A stretch of DNA of 64,000 nt, taken from NCBI RefSeq assembly GCF_002221505.1, contig NZ_CP011036.1:2790001-2854000 (forward strand), written 5' to 3'. Under the pieces are notes generated by a model. It was not told the origin of the DNA, made no database searches, and was given only the letters and a program-made list of their open reading frames with translations. The position numbers and the translations under genes were made by a program. Of the stretch, positions 17,344 through 26,730 are shown one piece after another. Position 1 is the first letter of the stretch. The number at the start of each line of letters is the position of its first letter. The DNA is from Pseudoalteromonas nigrifaciens (GTDB taxonomy: Bacteria; Pseudomonadota; Gammaproteobacteria; Enterobacterales; Alteromonadaceae).

Positions 17344-19569
17344 GTGCTAAAAAAAATAAAACATCTTTCACTGGCCATCCCTCTGCTAGCAAGTGCTGTT
17401 AGCGTACAAGCAAAACCACTCTCGCTAGAGCGTATTTTTGACGACCCGAGTTTATCGGGTAAATCTCCTGTGCAATTAAAGTTTTCGCCCGATGGCAATC
17501 GCGTTACTTATTTACAAGGCAAAAGTGACGACTATAACCGCTACGACTTATGGGAATATAACTTAAAAGATAACACCAACCGTATGCTGGTCGATTCGGC
17601 TAAGTTATTCTCGGGCCCAGAGAACCTCTCTGACGAAGAGAAAGCACGCCGCGAGCGCCAGCGTATTTTTGGCCAAGGTATTCTTGAATATAAGTGGTCT
17701 AAAGATGGTAAAGCGTTATTGTTCCCACTTAACGGCGATTTGTATTACTACGAACTAGCAGCAAATAAAAGTAAAAAACTCACCAATACCGAGGCATTTG
17801 AAACCGATGCTCGCTTTTCGCCAAAAGGTAATTTTGTATCTTTTATTCGCGAGCAAAACCTGTACGCTTTAGCGCTCGATTCTGGTAAAGAAATTCAACT
17901 AAGTAACGATGGCGGCGGCATCATTAAAAATGGCATGGCCGAATTTGTTGCACAAGAAGAAATGAGCCGTATGACCGGCTATTGGTGGGCCGACGACGAG
18001 TCTAAAATTGCCTTTACTCGCGTTGACGAAAGCCCAGTAAAAGAAGCGCTACGCAACGAAATTTACGCCGACGAAGTAAAACTATTCAATCAACGTTACC
18101 CATTTACTGGCACTAATAACGTTAAAATACAGCTTGGCGTAGTTACCTTAAACAATCAGCAAGTGGATTGGGTTGATTTAGGCAAAGATGAAGATATTTA
18201 CCTTGCCCGAGCAAAATGGTTAAAAGATAGTAATACGCTCTCGTATCAATGGCAAAACCGCTCACAGCAAACGTTAGAGCTGCGCTTTTATAACAGCAAA
18301 ACTAAAAGCCAAAAAGTAGCGCTCACCGAAAGTAGCGATACCTGGATAAACTTACACTTTGACCTTGAGTTTTTAAAAGACAAAAAGCATTTTGTATGGG
18401 CGTCTGAGCGTGATGGTTTTAAACATTTATACCTTTATCGCACCAATGGCCAATTAGTACGTCAAATTACTAACGGCGAATGGGCGGTCGATAGCTTAAA
18501 AGGCATAGATGAGAAAAAAGGCCTCGTTTACTTTTCAGGCAGAAAAGACACCCCACTCGAAAGCCACTTATACAGTGCCTCGTTATTTAAAAAAGGCGAT
18601 ATTAAACGCATTACCGAGCAAGGCCAATATCACGATGTAGTACTTGCCAAAGACAACAAAACCTTTATTGATAATAGCTCGGCGGTTAATCAGCCAAACG
18701 CTGCAGCTCTGCGTAAAATAAATGGCGAGTTTATTACTTGGCTTGAAGAAAACAAGCTAGATAACACGCACCCGCTTACGCCTTACTTAAGTGATTTAGC
18801 GACGCCTGAATACGGCACACTTAAAGCCGAAGACGGCCAAGTAATGCATTATAGGTTATTTAAACCAAGCAATATAAGTGACGCTAAAAAACACCCTGTT
18901 ATTGTAAACGTATACGGTGGCCCACATGCACAGCGAGTAACTAATAGCTGGCGTAGTAAAAACCTATATTTTCAATATATGGCGCAACAAGGCTATGTGA
19001 TTTTTCAACTTGATAACCGCGGCTCATACAACCGTGGCAAAAAGTTTGAAGATGCTATTTATAAAAATTTAGGTGAAGTAGAAGTTGCTGATCAAATTAA
19101 AGGCGTGGAATTTTTACGTACGCTTGATTATGTTGACCCACAACGTATTGGTATTTACGGCCACAGTTATGGCGGTTACATGGCACTAATGACCATGTTT
19201 AAAGCTGGCGATTACTTTAACGCCGGTGTTTCTGGCGCGCCAGTAACCGACTGGGCACTTTACGACACTCATTATACTGAGCGTTATTTAGGCCACCCGG
19301 CCACTAATGCTAAAGGCTATGAAAACAGTGCGGTATTTCCGTATATTGACGGCTTAAAAGGTCCATTAATGATTTACCACGGCATGGCCGACGACAATGT
19401 GTTGTTTACTCACGCCACTAAACTATTTAAACAATTACAAGATACCAATAAACCGTTTGAAATGATGACCTATCCAGGTTCTAAACACAGCCTACGCGGT
19501 AAAACAGTGCAAACGCACCTACACCAAACCATTACTAACTTCTTTAATCGTCATTTTGATGTTAAATAA
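17344..19569 (+). CDS. Secreted dipeptidyl-peptidase IV-type S9 peptidase
   Basis: DPP IV enzymes release X-Pro dipeptides from peptide N-termini. The 741-residue protein starts with GTG, preceded by GAAGG, and has a signal peptide ending near VQAKP. The N-terminal beta-propeller carries the EFVAQEEMSRMTGYWW segment, whose Glu pair binds the substrate amino terminus in DPP IV. The C-terminal alpha/beta-hydrolase domain has the nucleophile in GHSYGGYM (Ser608), the Asp in GMADDNV (about 683-684) and the His in GSKHSL (His715). A terminator follows. Its role is probably periplasmic or extracellular peptide catabolism. Confidence 0.92.
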   Translation: MLKKIKHLSLAIPLLASAVSVQAKPLSLERIFDDPSLSGKSPVQLKFSPDGNRVTYLQGKSDDYNRYDLWEYNLKDNTNRMLVDSAKLFSGPENLSDEEKARRERQRIFGQGILEYKWSKDGKALLFPLNGDLYYYELAANKSKKLTNTEAFETDARFSPKGNFVSFIREQNLYALALDSGKEIQLSNDGGGIIKNGMAEFVAQEEMSRMTGYWWADDESKIAFTRVDESPVKEALRNEIYADEVKLFNQRYPFTGTNNVKIQLGVVTLNNQQVDWVDLGKDEDIYLARAKWLKDSNTLSYQWQNRSQQTLELRFYNSKTKSQKVALTESSDTWINLHFDLEFLKDKKHFVWASERDGFKHLYLYRTNGQLVRQITNGEWAVDSLKGIDEKKGLVYFSGRKDTPLESHLYSASLFKKGDIKRITEQGQYHDVVLAKDNKTFIDNSSAVNQPNAAALRKINGEFITWLEENKLDNTHPLTPYLSDLATPEYGTLKAEDGQVMHYRLFKPSNISDAKKHPVIVNVYGGPHAQRVTNSWRSKNLYFQYMAQQGYVIFQLDNRGSYNRGKKFEDAIYKNLGEVEVADQIKGVEFLRTLDYVDPQRIGIYGHSYGGYMALMTMFKAGDYFNAGVSGAPVTDWALYDTHYTERYLGHPATNAKGYENSAVFPYIDGLKGPLMIYHGMADDNVLFTHATKLFKQLQDTNKPFEMMTYPGSKHSLRGKTVQTHLHQTITNFFNRHFDVK

Positions 19570-19594
19570 CAACTAAATGTTGAATAAATAGACT

Positions 19595-19624
19595 AAAGGC
19601 TGATTATAAATCAGCCTTTTTTTT
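19595..19624 (+). terminator. Intrinsic terminator of the DPP IV gene
   Basis: An 11-bp AAAGGCTGATT/AATCAGCCTTT stem is followed by eight T. Confidence 0.92.
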
Positions 19625-19705
19625 GCCTTAATAAGTGCTAAGTTTAGTTATATAAATAAACTTAATAAAAGCACAGCAGTGCTGTACCCATTAAGGAATA
19701 AACAT

Positions 19706-21343
19706 ATGCTCAACCTTCGTCGTTTTACTATTTTTCAGCGTTTTGCACTGTTAGTTGGTATCGTTGTATTGGGACTGGTTATATTAAGTATTTCGAGCTT
19801 AAGTAATCAGTATCAAGCGCTTAAAAATGAGCAATATCTTAAAACTCAAAACCTAGTAGAAACCGCCTATAGCGTTATTGATCACTTTTATAATCTTGAG
19901 CAAAGCAATACCCTCACCCAACAACAAGCGCAGTCGCAAGCTTTAGCTACAATTAGTGCCCTTAGGTACGATAATACCAACTATTTTTGGATAAATGACT
20001 ACCACCCAAAAATGATAATGCATCCATTTAAGCCAGACTTAAATGGTACAGATTTAACTAATAACAAAGACCCCGATGGCACAGCATTATTTGTAGAAAT
20101 GGTAAAGGTGACTCAACAAGCAGGTTCAGGGTTTGTACCTTATAAATGGCCTAAACCAGGTAAAGACAAACCAGTTGATAAAATAGCGTTTGTGAAGGGC
20201 TTTAACCAATGGCAATGGGTTATAGGTTCGGGCGTGTACCTCGACAGTATTGATGGTGCATTTGCTGAGCAACGTAATTTAATAATTATAAATGCCGTGG
20301 TAATGATTATTGCACTGATTATATTAAGCTACTTTATTGGTAAAAGTATTATTACTCCAACACGCTTAGCTGCCGACATGATGAAAGATATTTCCCAAGG
20401 CGAAGGCGATTTAACCCGCAGCTTAGATGAAACCGGAAATGACGAAATATCTGAGCTTTCTCATTCATTCAACGCGTTTATATTGAAAATGCACGAATCG
20501 TTAACGCATGTATCGCAAAGCGCGCACGATGTTAATCAACATGCGCATACCGTTGACGAAGCAAGTAAAACAAGCCAATCATTTATTGAATTACAAAACG
20601 ACAGTAGCACTCAGGTAGCTGCAGCAATGGAGCAAATGACCCATCAAATTCATGATGTGAGTCGCAATGCTGAAGCCGCCGAGCAAGCTGCAAACGATGC
20701 AGCTAGTAATGCATCATCAGGTAAAAATGTCGTTGCCAATACAATAACGGCGATTGAAACACTCTCCAGTAATATAGAAACCGTGAGCCGAGTTACCGCC
20801 GATTTAGCCAGCGAAAGTAATAATATAGGATCGGTACTTGAAGTAATTAGAAGTATTTCAGAGCAAACTAATTTACTTGCCCTTAATGCTGCGATTGAGG
20901 CTGCCCGTGCAGGTGAACACGGCCGTGGGTTTGCCGTTGTGGCAGACGAGGTGCGTACTTTAGCAAGCCGTACTGGTAAAAGCACCGACGAAATTCAAGC
21001 TATGATCACTAAGCTGCAAAACGGTGCAAAAGCAGCGGTAGAGGCGGTGAAGTCGAGCCAAGCTCTTTCAGCATCAACGGTTGAGCAGGCATCATCAGCA
21101 AACACATCACTAAATGAAATTGAACGCTTAGTTAGTGTGATCACCGAAATGAACAGTCAAATAGCGCGTGCTACTGAGCAGCAAACTTTAGCTGCAGATG
21201 AAGTGAACTTGCGTATTAACGACCTAGCTAATTCAACTAAAGAGTCACTCGATAATACCAAGCAATTAACCGGTGCCAGCGAGCAGTTAAAACAAAGTAG
21301 CTCACAACTCTCAAGTGTAGTAACTCGTTTTAAATTAGATTAA
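19706..21343 (+). CDS. Methyl-accepting chemotaxis protein with periplasmic Cache domain
   Basis: The 545-residue chemoreceptor has a TM helix at about 12-34, a periplasmic single Cache domain (about 35-190; the [14 protein letters not shown] and [16 protein letters not shown] motifs are typical of sCache_2), a second TM (about 197-220), a HAMP linker, and a long cytoplasmic coiled coil. The signalling tip includes [20 protein letters not shown] and [15 protein letters not shown] chose the ATG at 19706 because TAAGGA precedes it and the upstream GTG extension lacks a binding site. The C-terminus has no NWETF-type CheR/CheB tether. Ligands are probably small organic acids, an inference from the domain type. 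Confidence 0.93.
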   Translation: MLNLRRFTIFQRFALLVGIVVLGLVILSISSLSNQYQALKNEQYLKTQNLVETAYSVIDHFYNLEQSNTLTQQQAQSQALATISALRYDNTNYFWINDYHPKMIMHPFKPDLNGTDLTNNKDPDGTALFVEMVKVTQQAGSGFVPYKWPKPGKDKPVDKIAFVKGFNQWQWVIGSGVYLDSIDGAFAEQRNLIIINAVVMIIALIILSYFIGKSIITPTRLAADMMKDISQGEGDLTRSLDETGNDEISELSHSFNAFILKMHESLTHVSQSAHDVNQHAHTVDEASKTSQSFIELQNDSSTQVAAAMEQMTHQIHDVSRNAEAAEQAANDAASNASSGKNVVANTITAIETLSSNIETVSRVTADLASESNNIGSVLEVIRSISEQTNLLALNAAIEAARAGEHGRGFAVVADEVRTLASRTGKSTDEIQAMITKLQNGAKAAVEAVKSSQALSASTVEQASSANTSLNEIERLVSVITEMNSQIARATEQQTLAADEVNLRINDLANSTKESLDNTKQLTGASEQLKQSSSQLSSVVTRFKLD

Positions 21344-21371
21344 AAATTAAAAGCCCTGTATTTACAGGGCG
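21344..21371 (-). terminator. Intrinsic terminator of the M17 aminopeptidase gene
   Basis: A GCCCTGTA/TACAGGGC stem is followed on the minus strand by a T-rich tract. On the plus strand no T run follows, so it serves the minus-strand gene. Confidence 0.75.
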
Positions 21372-21395
21372 TTGTTAATTACTACTTTATGGTAA

Positions 21396-22931
21396 TTACA
21401 AACAGTAACTAGCAAATAAACTACTTACCGAGGCTGCGGTTGGCTTGCCATGCTGCCAATCGCCGCCCTCTACTGCGCTACCTGCTATGTCCATATGTAC
21501 ATAAGGTAGTGGCTGAGCTGAGTCGTTACCATGCTTGTCTAAGCCGCCAACAATTGCTAAAAACGCCATAGGGAACTGATGTCCTCGTGCTGTTACAGCC
21601 GATGCCGCGTTATTACTAGAAAGTACATCGTCTGCTAAAGTACGCGGCTTGATAAAGTCATAATCTTCACGACGAGAACGCGATACTTCTGCGCCATCGG
21701 CCCATAAGTCGCCGTTATCAGCGAGCTTTCGTGAAATATTAGCACTACGTGCTGGTCCATTTTCAACGTAAGCACCATAAGGACCCATAGCGCGGGCTGC
21801 ATGGCCGGTTAAAGTGGCCACTGTAAATAGCGTTGGGTTAATTTGGTTTTTAGCTAAATCTTTCATTTCACTTAACAGGTCGCCCATAGCTAAGCGTCCT
21901 TCTGCATCTGTATTACCTATGCGTACTCGCACACCTTCACGGCTAGTAATAATTTCATCTGGTACAAAACAATCAGAGCCAATTGAGTTACGTACTACCG
22001 CTAAGTAAGCAATTACTTTAACGCCCTTAGGTTGGTAGTCGGCCACTGCTTTCATAAAGCCGGCCACAGAAGCTGCACCGCCCTTATCGCGGCTCATGCC
22101 CGCCATATGGCCCCCCACTTTTAAATCAGCGCCGCCGGTATCGTATACTAAGCCTTTACCTACAAACATGAGTGTACGAGTTACCTCGCCCTCTGGTACA
22201 TATTCTAATTTAACTACACGCGGGTGATGATGCTCAACAGCATACGATGCACGAGCTACTGTGCTAAGCATAGGGTAGTTTTTATCTATAACTGCAAGGT
22301 CATCAATAACATCAACTACAACATTACTGCCTTTAAATAGATCAACACAGTAATCTGCAAAACGCGGCGGCGCCATGCGCTCAGGCTCAGTGCCACATAA
22401 ATCACGCGCTGCGTATTGTCCAGCTGCAAGTGCATTCACTGCTTTAATTGTTTGCTCTGTGGCATCAACCAAACCAATTTGCGTAATTGGCTCAATAGCC
22501 TCGCCATGATATTCGCGCGCTTCTAATGGCTGCCACAATGCTTGGCAAGTTCCTAAGTAAGCAACTTCTAGCGCATGCTGATAACGGCTGTCGGCATTTA
22601 TATTAGGCAAGTAAATAGCAGGGTTAACACTGCCCGATGCTTTAGCTTCATTTATTGCTAATTTTGCAGCATCAAAATAACGGCGTACATCGTCGTAGTC
22701 TCTATTTAATGGCCCAGTAGGCGCCAGTACTACACGTTTATTATTAATAACTAATAAAGTTACTTGCTTACCGATACGTGAATCTACTTTTGCTTGCGCT
22801 GCAATAGCGTCGCGTAATGGATTGTTAGCTAATTGAGAAAAGTCATCACTAATTATAATGAGTGCGTCATGCGCGTTGCATTCAAGGCTAGCGCTCATTG
22901 GCTGAGCCACTACTGCTTTAGGGTATGCCAT
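21396..22931 (-). CDS. Leucyl aminopeptidase family protein (M17)
   Basis: M17 enzymes are hexameric two-metal aminopeptidases. The 511-residue protein has the metal-ligand segments VGKGLVYDTGGADLK, DKGGAASV and [12 protein letters not shown], so the catalytic centre looks intact. I start at the ATG at 22929-22931 (MAYPKAV), which has AGGA nine bases upstream; an upstream ATG adds eight residues but is badly spaced from its GAGG. It is clearly different from the PepA paralogue at 56.0 kb and lacks the PepA DNA-binding N-terminal sequence. No signal peptide is visible. Confidence 0.88.
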   Translation of the reverse strand: MAYPKAVVAQPMSASLECNAHDALIIISDDFSQLANNPLRDAIAAQAKVDSRIGKQVTLLVINNKRVVLAPTGPLNRDYDDVRRYFDAAKLAINEAKASGSVNPAIYLPNINADSRYQHALEVAYLGTCQALWQPLEAREYHGEAIEPITQIGLVDATEQTIKAVNALAAGQYAARDLCGTEPERMAPPRFADYCVDLFKGSNVVVDVIDDLAVIDKNYPMLSTVARASYAVEHHHPRVVKLEYVPEGEVTRTLMFVGKGLVYDTGGADLKVGGHMAGMSRDKGGAASVAGFMKAVADYQPKGVKVIAYLAVVRNSIGSDCFVPDEIITSREGVRVRIGNTDAEGRLAMGDLLSEMKDLAKNQINPTLFTVATLTGHAARAMGPYGAYVENGPARSANISRKLADNGDLWADGAEVSRSRREDYDFIKPRTLADDVLSSNNAASAVTARGHQFPMAFLAIVGGLDKHGNDSAQPLPYVHMDIAGSAVEGGDWQHGKPTAASVSSLFASYCL

Positions 22932-23053
22932 AAATAAAGGTCCTGTTAAAAACATAAGCCTCTATTATCGTTGATTTGAATATTGAAGACCAGCAAGCTG
23001 CGATAAGCTCCCCGCTTAAGTTAACATGCGCTGGCAACTTGTCACTACAGGGT

Positions 23054-24109
23054 TTACATATCAAGTATGCTCAGCTGCAAATTGTGTTGCGGCTGATTCT
23101 TTATTCCTACCCCAATACCTAACAAACGCACTGGTTGCTGTAAGCCGCGTTGATACGCTTTAGCTAATAGTTCGCTAAAAATATCGCTATTTAATTGCTG
23201 ATGCGCCTGATCGGCTGAGGTCACTACAAAATTAGCAAATTTCACTTTAACACTAAGTTTATTTACCTGATTTTGCAGCTGCTGCTTGTTTAGTCGAGTG
23301 GTTAACTCCTCAAGCAGTGAAGGAAGTTGTTCTAGGCATTCTTGTAAACTATTTTTATTGTACTCATAAGTATGCTCAACGCTTAGCGATTTACGTACGC
23401 GCTCAGTAGACACCCGGCCTATGTGTTCACCAGCGCACTTTTGATATAACGACACGCCAAAATTACCTACATGTTGCTGCATCCAATTTACGCCTTTTTT
23501 GCGTACATCTTGGCCTGTATACAAACCTTTTAAGTTAAGCTTTTCGAGCGTGACCTTACCTACCCCCGGAATTTTACCCAGCGGTAGCTGTGCTAAAAAG
23601 GCATCAACCTGATCGGGCAATACTACAAACTGACCATTGGGTTTGTTTTCGTCACTGGCTATTTTGGCAATAAATTTAATTGGCGCAATACCAGCCGAGG
23701 CAGTAAGCCCTGTGGCATTATAAATATCAGCACGAATTTGCTGCGCAATAAGTGTAGCGCTGCCTTTACACTGCTCACTATGGGTTACATCTAAATAGGC
23801 TTCGTCAAGAGAGAGGGGTTCAATTAAATCTGTATAGCGACTAAACACGGCACGTATTTGCGTCGACACGTCTTTATAAACAGCCATACGCCCAGGCACT
23901 ATAACTAAGTCGGGGCATAACTGCTTAGCATGATAGTTAGACATAGCCGAGCGCACGCCATATTCCCGAGCAATGTAATTTGCAGTAGAGAGTACGCCAC
24001 GGCGACTATTACCACCAATTGCTAGTGGTACATTGGCAAGTTTAGGGTTGTCGCGCATTTCGACCGCCGCATAAAAGCAGTCCATATCTATATGAATAAA
24101 CTTTTTCAT
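23054..24109 (-). CDS. dinB: DNA polymerase IV (translesion, Y family)
   Basis: DinB bypasses DNA lesions with low fidelity. The 351-residue protein shows the Y-family motifs IHIDMDCFYAAVE (metal Asp), YIAREYGVRSAM and LSLDEAYLDVT (catalytic DE), then a little-finger domain. The C-terminus is LQLSILDM, similar to beta-clamp-binding tails. I start at the ATG at 24107-24109 (MKKFIHI) rather than the GTG two codons upstream. A near-consensus LexA box lies 15 bp upstream and overlaps the expected transcription start, so SOS induction is expected. Confidence 0.96.
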   Translation of the reverse strand: MKKFIHIDMDCFYAAVEMRDNPKLANVPLAIGGNSRRGVLSTANYIAREYGVRSAMSNYHAKQLCPDLVIVPGRMAVYKDVSTQIRAVFSRYTDLIEPLSLDEAYLDVTHSEQCKGSATLIAQQIRADIYNATGLTASAGIAPIKFIAKIASDENKPNGQFVVLPDQVDAFLAQLPLGKIPGVGKVTLEKLNLKGLYTGQDVRKKGVNWMQQHVGNFGVSLYQKCAGEHIGRVSTERVRKSLSVEHTYEYNKNSLQECLEQLPSLLEELTTRLNKQQLQNQVNKLSVKVKFANFVVTSADQAHQQLNSDIFSELLAKAYQRGLQQPVRLLGIGVGIKNQPQHNLQLSILDM

Positions 24110-24123
24110 TACCACTATAACAA

Positions 24124-24139
24124 CTGTTTATTTATACAG
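24124..24139 (-). promoter_or_regulatory. LexA (SOS) box of dinB
   Basis: CTGTATAAATAAACAG on the minus strand fits CTG-N10-CAG with an AT-rich spacer. A TATAAT (24145-24150, minus strand) directly upstream is a good -10 element, which places the box at the transcription start where LexA would block initiation. Confidence 0.88.
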
Positions 24140-24182
24140 CCATTATTATAGAATCACCTATAATTAGCAAGCTTGCACCCTA

Positions 24183-24359
24183 TTAAAAACAGCGTTTATT
24201 ATTTTTACGCTTTTTAAAAGAGTACAGCCAAAACCCTGTTTCCAACGCAAAGCCCACAACTGTTAAAGCAATTACACCCGATGCATTACCCATCGCGTAG
24301 CAAATAAATGCAGCTATAAAAACTAAACAGACTAAAAGCCAATTAACGACACTTTTCAT
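24183..24359 (-). CDS. Small two-helix membrane protein, unknown function
   Basis: The 58-residue protein starts at the ATG at 24357-24359, with GGGAG seven bases upstream; a longer frame lacks a binding site. It has two hydrophobic helices (about 5-22 and 28-48) joined by a short GNAS loop, and a strongly basic tail (KKRKNNKR), which suggests both ends are cytoplasmic. I do not recognise a family. It lies upstream of dinB on the same strand with about 70 bp between them, but dinB has its own promoter. Confidence 0.6.
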   Translation of the reverse strand: MKSVVNWLLVCLVFIAAFICYAMGNASGVIALTVVGFALETGFWLYSFKKRKNNKRCF

Positions 24360-24499
24360 ACATATCTCCCTAGCTGTGTTATATAACAATAAACCTTTTA
24401 TTTAATTAAACCAAACATAAAATACCCTAGGTTAATTACCTTGAGGTAATAACCCCATATTGATAATCTAAACACTTTAAAATTAAAGGGCGTAAATGT

Positions 24500-24928
24500 A
24501 TGCAAACGTTTAAAGATCAACATCCTATTCATACTGATATTACTGTGGCATGGGGAGATATGGATGCCCTGCAACACGTAAATAATGTCGTTTATTTACG
24601 CTATTTTGAAATAGCTCGCATCGATTTTTTAAATAAAATAAATCTTTTTGAAACCATTAGCAGCAAAGGTATTGGCCCTGTGATCAGCGAAAACACCATT
24701 CGCTATAAACGCCCGGTTACTTTTCCCGATACTCTCACTGTAGGTGTCACCATTAGCGATATTAAAACAGATCGCTTTATGATGAACTACAACGTGTTTA
24801 GCCACGCGCAAAATGCCATTACCACTACGGGCACTTCGCAAGTCGTAATGTTTGACTTTCAAACTGGTAAAAAGTCGCCAATCACTGAGCCGCTTTTATC
24901 TGCTATACAGCAATATACCCAAAACTAA
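24500..24928 (+). CDS. Acyl-CoA thioesterase, 4-hydroxybenzoyl-CoA thioesterase (YbgC/FadM) type
   Basis: The 142-residue hotdog-fold protein carries the family motif WGDMDALQHVNNVVYLRYFE, in which an Asp and the HVNN segment form the active site. Substrates of this family are short to long acyl-CoAs; which one applies here cannot be told from sequence. The next gene, an aldo-keto reductase, starts 21 bp downstream on the same strand, so they probably form a two-gene operon. Confidence 0.87.
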   Translation: MQTFKDQHPIHTDITVAWGDMDALQHVNNVVYLRYFEIARIDFLNKINLFETISSKGIGPVISENTIRYKRPVTFPDTLTVGVTISDIKTDRFMMNYNVFSHAQNAITTTGTSQVVMFDFQTGKKSPITEPLLSAIQQYTQN

Positions 24929-24949
24929 GCCAGTAAATAAGGAGCTTAT

Positions 24950-26002
24950 ATGCAATACAACCCACTAGGTAGCAGTGGTGTAAACGTCTCAAGGGTCTGC
25001 TTAGGTAGTATGACGTGGGGGTTACAAAACACGCAAAGCGATGCAGATCAGCAAATAGCTTATGCGCTTGAGCAAGGTGTTAACTTTATTGATACCGCCG
25101 AAATGTACGCTGTGCCGCCATCTCCCGACACCTACGGCAAAACAGAGCAAATTATTGGCAACTGGTTAGCGCGCAATCAAGATAAACGTAGCGACATAGT
25201 ACTTGCCACTAAAATTGCCGGAAACGGTTTAGAGTGGATACGTGAAGGTAGCAATATTACCCGCCAAACAGTCATTGCCGCGGTTGATGATTCGCTTAAA
25301 CGCTTGCAAACCGATTACATTGATTTATACCAACTACACTGGCCCAACCGCGCCACGCCACATTTTGCCAAACAATGGCCAGGAATGCTTAAATTTACCG
25401 AGGTAGATACGCAGCAACAAACTGCCGATATGCTCGATATATTAGAAGGTTTAAACGACTGCGTAAAAGCCGGAAAAATAAAACACTGTGGCCTTTCAGA
25501 CGATACACCTTGGGGTGTTAACCAGTTTTTAAACTTAGCTAAAGAGCATAATTTACCGCGCATGGTGTCGATTCAAAACGAATTTAGCCTAGTACACGCC
25601 AAAGATTGGCCTTACTTAATAGAACAATGTGTACACGAAGATATTGCTTATTTACCTTGGTCACCATTGGCTGCGGGTTCATTAACCGGTAAATATTTAA
25701 ACGGCGCACGCCCTGAAGGAACGCGTTGGACCTTTATGCAACGTAACGGTATTTTCCGCGATACGCCAAACGCACAACAAGCAATAAAGCAATACGTAGA
25801 ACTTGCTCACGCCCATAATTTAACCCCTGCAGAACTTGCCCTAGCTTGGTGTAATAAAGTGGATGGCGTAACTTCTACTATTATTGGTGCCACGTCTATG
25901 GCGCAATTAAAAGAAGATATAGGCGCGTTTAACCTTACTTTAAGCGATGAAATTCTCGGCGCTATTAATCGTATTTTTAGACAATACCCTATGCCTTATT
26001 AA
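24950..26002 (+). CDS. NADP(H)-dependent aldo-keto reductase, Tas-like
   Basis: The 350-residue TIM-barrel oxidoreductase is closely related to E. coli Tas. Shared features are MQYNPLGSSGVNVSRVCLGSMTWG at the start (the G-x-MTWG strand), IDTAEMYAVPPSPDTYGKTE with the catalytic Asp and Tyr, an SLKRLQTDYIDLYQLHWP segment, and TSTIIGATSMAQL for the cofactor phosphate. It is preceded by an AAGGAG ribosome binding site and followed by a terminator. The physiological substrate of this family is not known. Confidence 0.9.
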   Translation: MQYNPLGSSGVNVSRVCLGSMTWGLQNTQSDADQQIAYALEQGVNFIDTAEMYAVPPSPDTYGKTEQIIGNWLARNQDKRSDIVLATKIAGNGLEWIREGSNITRQTVIAAVDDSLKRLQTDYIDLYQLHWPNRATPHFAKQWPGMLKFTEVDTQQQTADMLDILEGLNDCVKAGKIKHCGLSDDTPWGVNQFLNLAKEHNLPRMVSIQNEFSLVHAKDWPYLIEQCVHEDIAYLPWSPLAAGSLTGKYLNGARPEGTRWTFMQRNGIFRDTPNAQQAIKQYVELAHAHNLTPAELALAWCNKVDGVTSTIIGATSMAQLKEDIGAFNLTLSDEILGAINRIFRQYPMPY

Positions 26003-26052
26003 GCTAATGCGCATTAATTAAAAAGACCAAGTTAAAAGTAAAAACCGCAAGC

Positions 26053-26081
26053 TAAGTGCACCTACTCCATAGGTGCACTTT
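26053..26081. terminator. Terminator between the aldo-keto reductase and FAH-family genes
   Basis: An 11-bp AAGTGCACCTA/TAGGTGCACTT stem with a 5-nt loop is followed by a short T run. It lies between convergent genes. Confidence 0.8.
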
Positions 26082-26094
26082 TAACTTTGCATTA

Positions 26095-26709
26095 TTACTC
26101 GGCCTGCCATTTATGCGCTAATATACGTTGCTCATTGGCGTACAGCGTGACACTAAATATACTGCCCGCCGTTACTTCACCAACCCCTGCAGGTGTGCCG
26201 GTCATTATCACGTCGCCATCTTCTAAGTACATAAAGTCACTAATTTCAGCTAAAATTTGCGCTGGTTTATGTAACATAAAATCGCTATTACCTTGTTGTA
26301 TTAGTTGATCGTTTATTTTGAGCTCAAAGCTAAAATGTTGCATGTCCTCGCTAAGCTCAACAAACGGCGTTAATAGCACAGAGCCGTCAAACGCTTTTGC
26401 TCGCTCCCACGGCAAGCCTTTGTTTTTTAACTTAGCCTGCACTTCGCGTTTGGTTAAATCAAGCCCCAAGCCAACGCCAACTAAACGACTATTTTTTACC
26501 ACAAAGCAAAGCTCGGTTTCGTAATGTAAAACATCCTTATTATGCTTTGCTAGCAACTTAGTACCAATTGCACTATTAGGCTTATTAAATAACACCATTT
26601 GCTCTGGCAGTTCATTATTTAACTCTGCAATGTGTGCGGTGTAATTACGCCCTACACACACCACTTTTGAGGGCAATACGTTGTCACAACCCAATGTTAC
26701 TAACTGCAT
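26095..26709 (-). CDS. Fumarylacetoacetate hydrolase family protein (YcgM-like)
   Basis: The 204-residue protein is a compact FAH-fold enzyme. It has KVVCVGRNYTAHIAEL at the start, a metal-binding Glu in HYETELCFVV, GLDLTKREVQ and the C-terminal DVIMTGTPAGVG. The family includes acylpyruvases, oxaloacetate decarboxylases and related carbon-carbon hydrolases. It lies only 21 bp downstream of the hybrid kinase gene on the same strand, so it may be the last gene of the signalling operon; whether that is functional or incidental is not clear. Confidence 0.85.
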   Translation of the reverse strand: MQLVTLGCDNVLPSKVVCVGRNYTAHIAELNNELPEQMVLFNKPNSAIGTKLLAKHNKDVLHYETELCFVVKNSRLVGVGLGLDLTKREVQAKLKNKGLPWERAKAFDGSVLLTPFVELSEDMQHFSFELKINDQLIQQGNSDFMLHKPAQILAEISDFMYLEDGDVIMTGTPAGVGEVTAGSIFSVTLYANEQRILAHKWQAE

Positions 26710-26730
26710 AAATCAACTCTATATTGTTGG

